From Oscillospiraceae bacterium (GTDB lineage: Bacteria > Bacillota > Clostridia > Oscillospirales > Ruminococcaceae): a stretch of DNA of 64,000 bases. Every line of letters begins with the position of its first letter. Positions within the stretch are counted from its first letter, which is position 1. The stretch covers positions 744,001 to 808,000 of the forward strand of contig CP107210.1 of assembly GCA_025757985.1 (NCBI GenBank), given 5' to 3'. The position numbers and the translations under genes were made by a program. Below, one piece after another: positions 26,420 to 32,454 of the stretch. The notes under the pieces are model-generated. The model saw only the letters and a list, made by a program, of their open reading frames with translations, did no database searches and was not told the DNA's origin.

Positions 26420-27478
26420 ATGAACAACTGCAAAAAACGACAGCGCGCGGCGGTGGCAGCAGCGGGGGTGCTGGGCATACTGCTGCTGGCAGCACCGGAG
26501 GCTGCGGCGGAGGGCTTTGCCTCCGGCACAGCACTCTGCCTTGCGAGCGTGCTGCCCGCGCTGTTCCCCTTTTTTGTGGTGTGCGAGCTGCTGACGGCTG
26601 CCCCGCCGCCTGCCCGGCTGCTGCGCCCCCTGCAGCGGCTGCTGGGGCTGGAAACACCCGAGGCCGCGCAGGCCGTTGCACTGTCCTGGCTGGGCGGGTA
26701 TGCGGTATCGGCACAGCTGGCCGGTCGGCTATACGGCGCGCAGCGCATCAGCCGCCGGGACGCCCGGAGGCTGCTTCTGCTGGGCTGCTGCTCCGGGCCG
26801 GGCTTTGTCATAGGCTGCGTGGGCGGGCTGCTGCTGGGACGCCTGCAGCTGGGGGTATTATTATACACCGCACAGCTTGCGGCAAACCTCGCGGCTACGG
26901 CCTGTCTGGATCTTTTTTCTGCCTCTGGCCGTCCAAGCCGCGCTTTTTCCGCCGCCCGGCCGGCACCGCCCGCCCCGCCGCAGATATCCGGACTGCCCTG
27001 CGCCATCTCCTCGGCCGTCAGTGCAAGCCTGTCTGTCTGCGGGTGCGTGGTGTTTTTCCGCATCGTGGGCGCGGTCATCCGTGCGTTTTTACCGGTGCCG
27101 CCCCTGCTGCTCAGTGCTGCGCTGGAGATCAGCGCCGGTTGCGCGGATGCTGCCGCGCGGGGCGGGCAGATAGCGCTCTACGGCTGCTGCGCCGTTTTGA
27201 GTCTGCTCGGCCTTTCAGTCTGGTCCCAGATACAGCTTTTTTCCGGGGATGCGTTCTGCCCGCGCGCCCTGCTGCTCAGCCGGGTACTGCACTTTTTCTT
27301 TTTGCAGGGGCTGGTTCGGCTCTGCGTGCGCTTTTTGCCGGGCAGTCTGGCTGTCTGCAGCAGCCTTTCGGCAAGGGTCGTGCCAATTTCCCGGCTGCCG
27401 CCCGATGCAGCGCTGCTGGGTTTTGCCTTTCTGTGCGCAGCACTTTACAAGGTTCGACAAAACCTTTATAATAAATAA
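26420..27478 (+). CDS. Sporulation integral membrane protein, YlbJ-like
   Basis: A 352-residue protein with about eight hydrophobic segments. The pattern LASVLPALFPFFVVCELL, LSWLGGYAVSAQLAGRLY and LLLGCCSGPGFVIGCVGGLLLG corresponds to the gate (nucleoside-recognition-like) domain of YlbJ, a sigma-E dependent sporulation membrane protein. GAGGTG stands before ATG 26420. It diverges from yqfC-yqfD, which supports a sporulation role. Confidence 0.75.
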   Translation: MNNCKKRQRAAVAAAGVLGILLLAAPEAAAEGFASGTALCLASVLPALFPFFVVCELLTAAPPPARLLRPLQRLLGLETPEAAQAVALSWLGGYAVSAQLAGRLYGAQRISRRDARRLLLLGCCSGPGFVIGCVGGLLLGRLQLGVLLYTAQLAANLAATACLDLFSASGRPSRAFSAARPAPPAPPQISGLPCAISSAVSASLSVCGCVVFFRIVGAVIRAFLPVPPLLLSAALEISAGCADAAARGGQIALYGCCAVLSLLGLSVWSQIQLFSGDAFCPRALLLSRVLHFFFLQGLVRLCVRFLPGSLAVCSSLSARVVPISRLPPDAALLGFAFLCAALYKVRQNLYNK

Positions 27479-27509
27479 CAGTATATTTTTGTTTTTAGGG
27501 GTGAGGCTA

Positions 27510-27731
27510 ATGTTTAAAAAGAGTTACTACGGCGCGCACATTGCCCCTGCCTGTGCCTACTGCCTGCACGGCTCCCCCGCCGCCGACCCCAAAATGATCC
27601 TGTGTCGGCACAAGGGTGTTGTCTCCCCTTATTACTGCTGCCGCAAATTCAGCTATGATCCCCTGATGCGTGTGCCCCGCCGTCAGGTGCTGCCCGAGCT
27701 GGACCCCAAGGACTTTACGCTGGACGATTGA
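27510..27731 (+). CDS. Small cysteine-rich protein (probable zinc binding)
   Basis: A 73-residue protein with Cys in CAYCLHGSP, ILCRHKGVV and YYCCRKFSYDPLMRVPRR, an arrangement fitting a zinc ribbon. Proteins of this shape with a KF-YDP-.R.P end occur in Oscillospiraceae; no function is known to me. GTGAGG precedes the ATG; the next gene follows after 12 bases, so both are probably co-transcribed. Confidence 0.65.
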   Translation: MFKKSYYGAHIAPACAYCLHGSPAADPKMILCRHKGVVSPYYCCRKFSYDPLMRVPRRQVLPELDPKDFTLDD

Positions 27732-27743
27732 GAAGGAGAAGCC

Positions 27744-28580
27744 ATGGACCACCCCAAAACTGATTCCTTTAAAAAGGCCCGGCGCGAAAAGCGTTCGGTC
27801 ACAATGGTATATATTCTGCTGCGGACCTCGGTCGTGCTGGTGATGCTGGCGCAAATCTTCAACCGCAACTTTGAGAATGTGTTTCTCTGCGTGCTGACAC
27901 TTCTGCTCTTTATGATGCCGAGCCTGATGGAGCGCAAGCTGGATATTGCCCTTCCAAACACGCTGGAGATCATCATCCTGCTGTTCATCTACGCCGCCGA
28001 GATCATGGGAGAGATCGGTGCGTACTATGTAAACTACCCCTATTGGGATACGGTCCTGCACACGCTGAACGGCTTTTTGTGCGCTGCCATCGGCTTTTCC
28101 CTGCTGGACATTCTGAACCGCCACAGCGAAGTGCGGTTTCATCTTTCCCCCCTGTATCTGGCCATCGTAGCGTTCTGCTTCTCGATGACGGTGGGCGTTA
28201 TCTGGGAATTTTTTGAGTGTACGATGGATCAGCTGTTCTTCCTTGATATGCAGAAGGACACGGTCGTCAGCACGATCGGCTCCGTCATGCTGGACCCCAC
28301 CGGCGGCAACACCCCCGTTGTGCTGAAGGATATCACCGATGTCATCATTGTTCAGGCCGACGGTACCCAGACCGCACTGGGTCTGGGCGGGTATCTCGAC
28401 ATTGGTCTGCTGGACACGATGGAGGATCTGTTCGTCAACTTTATCGGCGCGCTGACCTTCTCGATCATCGGCTATTTTTATGTATGCAGCCGCGGCAAGA
28501 ACAAATTTGCGAAGCGCTTTATTCCGGTAGCGAACAACAGCACCCCGCCCACCGAGCCGAAACCGACTGAAACCGAATAA
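27744..28580 (+). CDS. Polytopic membrane protein, unknown function (DUF2238-like)
   Basis: A 278-residue protein with about six membrane segments. The core YPYWDTVLHTLNGFLCAAIGFSLLD and AFCFSMTVGVIWEFFECTMDQLF resembles the YjdF/DUF2238 membrane family (conserved D, H, E and W-EF-E within the membrane), but the match is by eye. An extramembrane loop of about 60 residues is followed by a last segment and a Pro/Thr-rich tail. GAAGGAG precedes the ATG. Function unknown. Confidence 0.65.
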   Translation: MDHPKTDSFKKARREKRSVTMVYILLRTSVVLVMLAQIFNRNFENVFLCVLTLLLFMMPSLMERKLDIALPNTLEIIILLFIYAAEIMGEIGAYYVNYPYWDTVLHTLNGFLCAAIGFSLLDILNRHSEVRFHLSPLYLAIVAFCFSMTVGVIWEFFECTMDQLFFLDMQKDTVVSTIGSVMLDPTGGNTPVVLKDITDVIIVQADGTQTALGLGGYLDIGLLDTMEDLFVNFIGALTFSIIGYFYVCSRGKNKFAKRFIPVANNSTPPTEPKPTETE

Positions 28581-28582
28581 AT

Positions 28583-28628
28583 AGTACGGCGGCCGTGCAG
28601 ATTCCTCTGCACGGCCGCCGTACTGGTT
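28583..28628 (+). terminator. Strong hairpin after the membrane-protein gene
   Basis: Perfect 18-bp inverted repeat (28583-28600 with 28607-28624, 6-base loop). Only a short T-poor tail (GGTTT) follows on the plus strand. Confidence 0.7.
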
Positions 28629-28670
28629 TACATACAACCGGGCCGCCCAGCCCGGCAAAACATAAAAATA

Positions 28671-28709
28671 AAACGCCGCAGAACGAAATTCATCGCTCTG
28701 CGGCGTTTT
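28671..28709 (-). terminator. Original terminator of the interrupted tRNA-Thr
   Basis: 12-bp stem (28671-28682 with 28697-28708); on the minus strand it runs into GTTTTATTTTT. It sits directly after the displaced tRNA 3' end, so it probably ended the tRNA transcript before the mobile element was inserted. Confidence 0.7.
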
Positions 28710-28711
28710 CT

Positions 28712-28757
28712 TGGAGCTGGTGGCCGGACTTGAACCGGCGACCTGCTGATTACGAAT
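28712..28757 (-). repeat. Left attachment site: displaced 3' half of tRNA-Thr (CGT)
   Basis: 46 bases match the 3' half of the complete tRNA-Thr at 43000-43045 with three differences, including the encoded CCA. The last 21 bases (28737-28757, anticodon loop side) are identical and probably contain the crossover. This is the chromosomal remnant left at the far end of the mobile element. Confidence 0.88.
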
Positions 28758-28862
28758 TGCTAATTCTTGGCGTTGCATCGTTAAATAACGTGCAATATTG
28801 TGCGATAATTCGCATACCTGCTTGTTGTGCCTTTTAGTGGTTTTTAGTAGTTTTCAATGCAA

Positions 28863-28884
28863 TTATGCCCAAATTATGACCATT
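28863..28884 (+). repeat. 22-bp direct repeat near the left end
   Basis: TTATGCCCAAATTATGACCATT begins just inside these bounds and is repeated exactly at 42897-42918. Each copy lies about 106 bases inside the attachment core, as expected of integrase or excisionase arm sites. Confidence 0.7.
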
Positions 28885-28940
28885 TTTGCAGTCCCATAAA
28901 TAAGAAAAGCGCCCCTTGCGGAGCGCTCGTGCTTTCCGTG

Positions 28941-29207
28941 TCACTTGATGGGGCAAACCTCGCGGATAAGGTCGATGCTTTTGGTGGCTGCCTGCTTAAT
29001 TAGAGGAATGTTGCTTGTGTGCTGCACTTGGCGGAGCGCTTTGATGTGACGCTTGTACTCTGCCCGGCTGCATTTCGGAATTTCGCGCCCAGCCTGCCCG
29101 ACCAAACGATTTAAGGCAATCAGTTCAATCACCATAAGGCGCTTGCCCTCTGGCGTTGCTTGGCGAAACAACTCCAGAAATTCCCGGTCCTCTTTTGCAA
29201 TAGTCAT
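28941..29207 (-). CDS. Small element protein, unknown
   Basis: An 88-residue, basic, helical protein (TIAKEDREFLELFRQATPEGKRLMVIELIALNRL, ending SIDLIREVCPIK) with no recognised family. Its ATG overlaps the stop of the upstream lipoprotein-like gene in ATGA form. It is the last gene of a left-end minus-strand operon of six very short genes. Confidence 0.55.
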   Translation of the reverse strand: MTIAKEDREFLELFRQATPEGKRLMVIELIALNRLVGQAGREIPKCSRAEYKRHIKALRQVQHTSNIPLIKQAATKSIDLIREVCPIK

Positions 29208-29392
29208 TGTGCTATGCTCCCTTCGTAAAATTCATTAAGCCAGTAATCGCCGTAGCGGTACGAGATGATATAGCCGTTCGTGTTCTGTACTGGCCCTACC
29301 GGGACGGCGCAGCGGATAGTGACCGCACAGCCCGCGAGAAAGGCCAGCAGGAGCGCGAGTGCGGCAATGGCAAGGTAGATTGCTTTCTTCAT
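29204..29392 (-). CDS. Small lipoprotein-like protein
   Basis: A 62-residue protein with a lysine start, one hydrophobic segment (AIYLAIAALALLLAFLAGCAV) containing a lipobox-like LAGC, and a short outside part (NTNGYIISYRYGDYWLNEF). A membrane-associated small phage or element protein (surface exclusion, lysis or anchoring) is possible but not shown. It overlaps both neighbours by 4 bases. Confidence 0.55.
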   Translation of the reverse strand: MKKAIYLAIAALALLLAFLAGCAVTIRCAVPVGPVQNTNGYIISYRYGDYWLNEFYEGSIAQ

Positions 29393-29532
29393 GGTAAAGC
29401 CTCCGTGTGCGCCCCGGCGGGGCCTTGTGCGGCGTTCAGTTGGTTGATGATGTACTGAACTTGCTTGTCCGTCAGTGTCATGATATCCTTGATAAGACTA
29501 AGGCGCAGTTCCCATAGCTCTTTATCTGTCAT
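29389..29532 (-). CDS. Small element protein (47 residues), unknown
   Basis: Reads MTDKELWELRLSLIKDIMTL..., 47 residues, with GGGGGAAA upstream. Both ends overlap neighbours in ATGA form (29389-29392 and 29529-29532). An amphipathic, helical protein with no recognised family; the coupling to both neighbours is the main argument that it is a gene. Confidence 0.5.
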   Translation of the reverse strand: MTDKELWELRLSLIKDIMTLTDKQVQYIINQLNAAQGPAGAHTEALP

Positions 29533-29663
29533 TGCTCGGTTTCCCCCTGTTCAAGAATCATTTTTGTTGCCATGCACCAAAGGGTGTCCAGTTGGGCATC
29601 CGTAGCGGCTACTAGCAGGCCCTGTAAGGCCGTGATATAGGCGGCGCGGTTAATTTCATTCAT
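29529..29663 (-). CDS. Small element protein (44 residues), unknown
   Basis: Starts MNEINRAAYITALQGLLVAA and ends ILEQGETEQ. AGGAGG lies 11 bases before ATG 29663, and the stop is coupled (ATGA) to the 47-residue gene. The LDTLWCMATKM segment suggests an amphipathic helix resembling that of the 35-residue neighbour. No function can be given. Confidence 0.45.
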   Translation of the reverse strand: MNEINRAAYITALQGLLVAATDAQLDTLWCMATKMILEQGETEQ

Positions 29664-29718
29664 AAGCGTTTGAGCCTCCTGAAAGTGCCCGTATAGCCTG
29701 ATAGCGCAGCTGTGGTTG

Positions 29719-29826
29719 TTATTCTGTGCGGCGGTGCTTGACGGCCTGGATGTATTGCAGAACCTTTTCCAGTTCATCAGCGGTCAGGTCATCGGCGGCG
29801 GTCTTGATTTCTTCAAGTAGTTCCAT
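29719..29826 (-). CDS. Very small element protein (35 residues)
   Basis: Reads MELLEEIKTAADDLTADELE... and ends VKHRRTE; AAAGGATGG stands seven bases upstream of ATG 29826. The LTADELEKVLQYIQ pattern is that of a helical protein-binding segment, also echoed in the TA antitoxin at 30710 ('ILAYVQGLTADEEADD'). Likely a gene in the same transcript as its neighbours; function unknown. Confidence 0.4.
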   Translation of the reverse strand: MELLEEIKTAADDLTADELEKVLQYIQAVKHRRTE

Positions 29827-29840
29827 TGCAAACCATCCTT

Positions 29841-30116
29841 TCAGGCGATAGAGAAGCGGCGGCTCGTGGTGGTCTTGGTGAAGCGGGCGGCCAGTTCCGG
29901 CGCGGCGGCTTTCAGGCCCTTGCTGTCCAGCCGGGAGCTGGTCACGGTCTGGTAGCGCACCTTGTGGGTGCCTGCATCCATCGTGTCCACATCCCGGCGG
30001 GTCATCTCTTCAGTGATTTGGCGCTTGAGGTCGTCCATCTCGGCCTGTGCGGCTTCAATAAGCTGCTGGGCTTCTTTGTACTGTTCAACGAGGGACAAAA
30101 TTTCGGTGCTGCTCAT
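29841..30116 (-). CDS. Coiled-coil phage-type protein, unknown
   Basis: A 91-residue protein: an N-terminal coiled coil (SLVEQYKEAQQLIEAAQAEMDDLKRQITEEM) and a C-terminal part MDAGTHKVRYQTVTSSRLDSKG... ARFTKTTTSRRFSI. Small proteins with this design (nuclease-associated or single-strand-binding accessory proteins) occur in Clostridium phages; no function is established. GGAG eight bases before ATG 30116 sets the start; it heads the left operon. Confidence 0.55.
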   Translation of the reverse strand: MSSTEILSLVEQYKEAQQLIEAAQAEMDDLKRQITEEMTRRDVDTMDAGTHKVRYQTVTSSRLDSKGLKAAAPELAARFTKTTTSRRFSIA

Positions 30117-30375
30117 GGTATACTCCTTTACTTTGCGGGGCAAACCATGCTATAATAGGCTTGCTCTTAATGTGGTGCGTCTCGCGTTTGCTTTGGTCTG
30201 CTGGTGCGGGGCGCTTTCTTTTTGCCGTAAGGTTTGAGGTTCGCGGGGGCTCGGTGCCGTCTGCACGCTCTGTGGCGGTTCTTGCAGTCCTGTCCGCGTC
30301 TTATCTGGTCGTTTCTGGTGGGCTTTCGCTTGACGTCCGCCTTGACCTTTTCCCTTTCGACGATTCCATTATACT

Positions 30376-30457
30376 ATATCGCTATCGTTATATCAATATG
30401 CAATGTGCACAAAGATATAGCGCTATCGTTATGCAATTTCTATATCGCTATCGTGAT
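30376..30457 (+). repeat. Three CGCTATCG operator-like repeats upstream of the ribbon-helix-helix gene
   Basis: Units ATATCGCTATCGTTAT (30376-30391), ATATAGCGCTATCGTTAT (30415-30432) and ATATCGCTATCGTGAT (30442-30457) lie directly before an extended -10. They look like sites for the small DNA-binding protein encoded next. The rest of the 30117-30375 gap holds no convincing gene. Confidence 0.65.
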
Positions 30458-30464
30458 TGTATTG

Positions 30465-30473
30465 TGCTATAAT
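30465..30473 (+). promoter_or_regulatory. Extended -10 promoter
   Basis: TGC followed by TATAAT (30468-30473) with no good -35; the repeat array ends 11 bases upstream of the -10. Confidence 0.6.
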
Positions 30474-30501
30474 GTAGTAAAATAGAAAAGAGGTGTATGC
30501 C

Positions 30502-30693
30502 ATGCCGGTAAGCAAGGCGCAGATTAAGGCAACAACAAAATATGAAACCGCAAACTATGACAAAGTGCTGTTACGCCTCCCCAAAGGCAAAAGGGCAGAA
30601 ATAAAAGCTCACGCAGACGAACATGGGGAAAGTGTAAACGGCTTTATTACAAGAGCGATTGAAAATCAAATTGCAGAAGATACTACTGTATAA
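30502..30693 (+). CDS. Ribbon-helix-helix (Arc-type) DNA-binding protein
   Basis: A 63-residue protein with the Arc-family layout: basic start, YETANYDKVLLRLPKGKRAEIKAHADEHGESVNGFITRAIENQI, where the strand VLLRLPKG would bind the DNA groove and GESVNGFITRAI forms the second helix. AGAGG precedes ATG 30502. The repeated motifs just upstream suggest autoregulation; it may also control the downstream toxin-antitoxin pair. Confidence 0.75.
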   Translation: MPVSKAQIKATTKYETANYDKVLLRLPKGKRAEIKAHADEHGESVNGFITRAIENQIAEDTTV

Positions 30694-30709
30694 GTAAGGG
30701 GGCGCTATT

Positions 30710-30928
30710 ATGAGCGAGAAAGAAAGAGTTATCCAACTTCTGGACGATGTACCAGCCTACAAGATGGGTTATATTCTTGCCTATGTGCAGGGCTTGACCG
30801 CCGATGAAGAGGCAGACGATGCTTTTTGCGAGCAGTTGTTGCAAAACTATCTGAACGATGATTCGCCCGACAAGCACGAAAGCATCAGCTTGGAAGAGTT
30901 CGCGGCGCAGGAAGGTATTGCGCTATGA
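30710..30928 (+). CDS. Antitoxin of a RelBE/ParDE-type pair
   Basis: A 72-residue acidic protein (ERVIQLLDDVPAYKMGYILAYVQGLTADEEADD..., ending HESISLEEFAAQEGIAL). The C-terminal 'SLEEFAAQEGI' pattern is seen in RelB-like antitoxins whose tail wraps the toxin. It overlaps the toxin gene by 4 bases (ATGA), the usual arrangement. The N-terminal part resembles a dimerising helical domain rather than a clear DNA-binding one. Confidence 0.75.
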   Translation: MSEKERVIQLLDDVPAYKMGYILAYVQGLTADEEADDAFCEQLLQNYLNDDSPDKHESISLEEFAAQEGIAL

Positions 30929-31179
30929 AATACCAAATCAAGATTGAGAAGGACGCGCAAAAGTTCCTTAAAAAGCTGCCGCGCCCGGATGAAACCAGAG
31001 TCTTAAAGGCAATCGCCAAACTTCCCGACGAGGGAGACCGAAAGCAACTTAAAGGCCATCCAGGATTTTTTCGGCTACGTGTGGGTGACTACCGCATTAT
31101 CTACACGGTGGACAACGGGCAGTTGATTGTGCGAGTCGTGGATGCCGGAAATCGTGGGCAGATCTATAATAGATACTGA
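30925..31179 (+). CDS. RelE/ParE-family toxin
   Basis: An 84-residue toxin of the RelE superfamily: YQIKIEKDAQKFLKKLPRPDETRVLKAI, then KQLKGHPGFFRLRVGDYRIIYTVDNGQLIVRVVDAGNRGQIYNRY. The RLRVGDYRIIY strand and the late arginine/tyrosine pair (NRGQIYNRY) are the residues that cleave mRNA on the ribosome in RelE relatives. It would stabilise the element in the host or act against infecting phage; both are inference. Confidence 0.88.
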   Translation: MKYQIKIEKDAQKFLKKLPRPDETRVLKAIAKLPDEGDRKQLKGHPGFFRLRVGDYRIIYTVDNGQLIVRVVDAGNRGQIYNRY

Positions 31180-31206
31180 TATTGCCGATAAGAGGAGCAA
31201 CAGTAA

Positions 31207-31503
31207 ATGAAAGACAGGAGTTCTCTTGAATACGCTCTAATATCAGTCGCTGGAATATGTGGTATGGCATATAGTACATTTGGAAGTCATTCCGACATGG
31301 AATCGGTCTATATGCAGATAACAAACATTTTTCTTTCAGGAATATTTGCAATTCTTGCGACGGTGTTCATCGTATTTGCATTAGAGGCTTTTGAAGCTTA
31401 TTTTATGGAAAAAGCATTTAAATGGAAGGCCGATTGGATGCCCTGGGCGGTTATTGTCGGCACTGTAGCTGTCGCGCTAGTCATATTTGCTATTGCCGCA
31501 TAA
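31207..31503 (+). CDS. Small membrane protein, unknown
   Basis: A 98-residue protein with three hydrophobic segments (LISVAGICGMAYSTFG, IFLSGIFAILATVFIVFALEAF, WAVIVGTVAVALVIFAIAA). It follows the toxin by 27 bases and is closed by a terminator, so it probably shares the TA transcript. Codon use is AT-rich. No family recognised. Confidence 0.5.
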   Translation: MKDRSSLEYALISVAGICGMAYSTFGSHSDMESVYMQITNIFLSGIFAILATVFIVFALEAFEAYFMEKAFKWKADWMPWAVIVGTVAVALVIFAIAA

Positions 31504-31516
31504 TTTAATGCAGATG

Positions 31517-31545
31517 GGGAACGCTTCGGCGTTCCCTCTTTTTTA
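31517..31545 (+). terminator. Terminator with a UUCG loop
   Basis: GGGAACGC / GCGTTCCC stem, TTCG tetraloop, then TCTTTTTT. Confidence 0.85.
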
Positions 31546-31766
31546 TGTCATCCAGCCCGGCGGGGCTTATTTTTTTGCTACCTGGAAAACTGAAAACCCG
31601 GTTGACTCCTCCCCCCTATGAGGGGCGGCCCCGGTCTCCTAACGAGCCAGCCCCCCCTAGTATATATATCAGCCATCGCCGCGCCCATTTGCTATAAAAT
31701 TATCGCTGTATTGACATTTTTGCGTTTTTATGGTATGATTAAAGAAAACACTGGGGTGGTGTGGAT

Positions 31767-32198
31767 ATGGCATTAAAATCCTTTGGTAGTTCCGATACGC
31801 CGGAGCAAAAGGCGTGGGAGCTGGAAGTGCGTCGCAAGGGGCAGCAGGCGCAGGCAGAACAGCGCCGCCGCAAAACAGCCTTGCGGGACATTTTGGATAC
31901 AATATTAGCGCTTGATTGCGATACGTCCACCCTGACGGATGACGAACTGACCGAAAAGGTGCAGCAGCTTGCCCGGGAACAGGGGCGCAGCGTGAGCTTG
32001 TATGAAGCCATCGCCCTGTCACAGATCAGACGGGCCATTGATGGCGATACAAAAGCTGCAACCTTTGTGCGGGACAGTGCCGGAGACAAACCCGTTGACC
32101 GCAGCGAGATTTCTACCGATGAGGTAATGACCTCTGCCGATAGGGAGCTACTGGCAAATATCTCCAAGCGCTTGGGTATTGACCCCACAGAAAAGTAA
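31767..32198 (+). CDS. Terminase-small-subunit-like protein
   Basis: The 143-residue product has a charged helical start and a core SLYEAIALSQIRRAIDGDTKAATFVRDSAGDKPVDRSEI. The 'A...QI..AI.GD.KA..FIRD..G.KP' pattern is common in small-terminase-like and DUF5681-like proteins of Gram-positive phages and elements. Phage satellites often carry only this packaging subunit, which would redirect a helper phage. No large subunit follows. The assignment is by pattern and needs a profile search. Confidence 0.5.
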   Translation: MALKSFGSSDTPEQKAWELEVRRKGQQAQAEQRRRKTALRDILDTILALDCDTSTLTDDELTEKVQQLAREQGRSVSLYEAIALSQIRRAIDGDTKAATFVRDSAGDKPVDRSEISTDEVMTSADRELLANISKRLGIDPTEK

Positions 32199-32245
32199 AG
32201 ACTTCCCGGAGCGGCTTCTCGGGAAGCGCCTCCTTATATAAAGCA

Positions 32246-32290
32246 ACCGCTCTCTGAACTGGTAGGCAGAGGGCGGTTGTTTCTTTGTAC
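32246..32290 (+). terminator. Hairpin terminator after the terminase-like gene
   Basis: CAACCGCTCTCTG pairs with CAGAGGGCGGTTG across a 10-base loop, followed by TTTCTTTG. A second, smaller hairpin (CTTCCCGGA/TCGGGAAG) lies at 32201-32228. Confidence 0.7.
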
Positions 32291-32410
32291 CCTAAAATAA
32301 GCGTCTATGGCAGTGCTTTGGCAGTAGACGGTAAACTATATTTCGATAGTAGAAAAACGGCTGTGCAGGCCTGTATCGCGGGCTGGTGATGCTTTCAAAC
32401 GGACGGTCGT

Positions 32411-32452
32411 AAAAAAAGAGAGGCATATCCTCTACGGATACGCCCCTCTATG
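32411..32452 (-). terminator. Terminator of the giant gene
   Basis: On the minus strand an imperfect GAGGGGCGTATCC/GGATATGCCTCTC stem runs into seven T residues. Confidence 0.8.
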
Positions 32453-32454
32453 GG

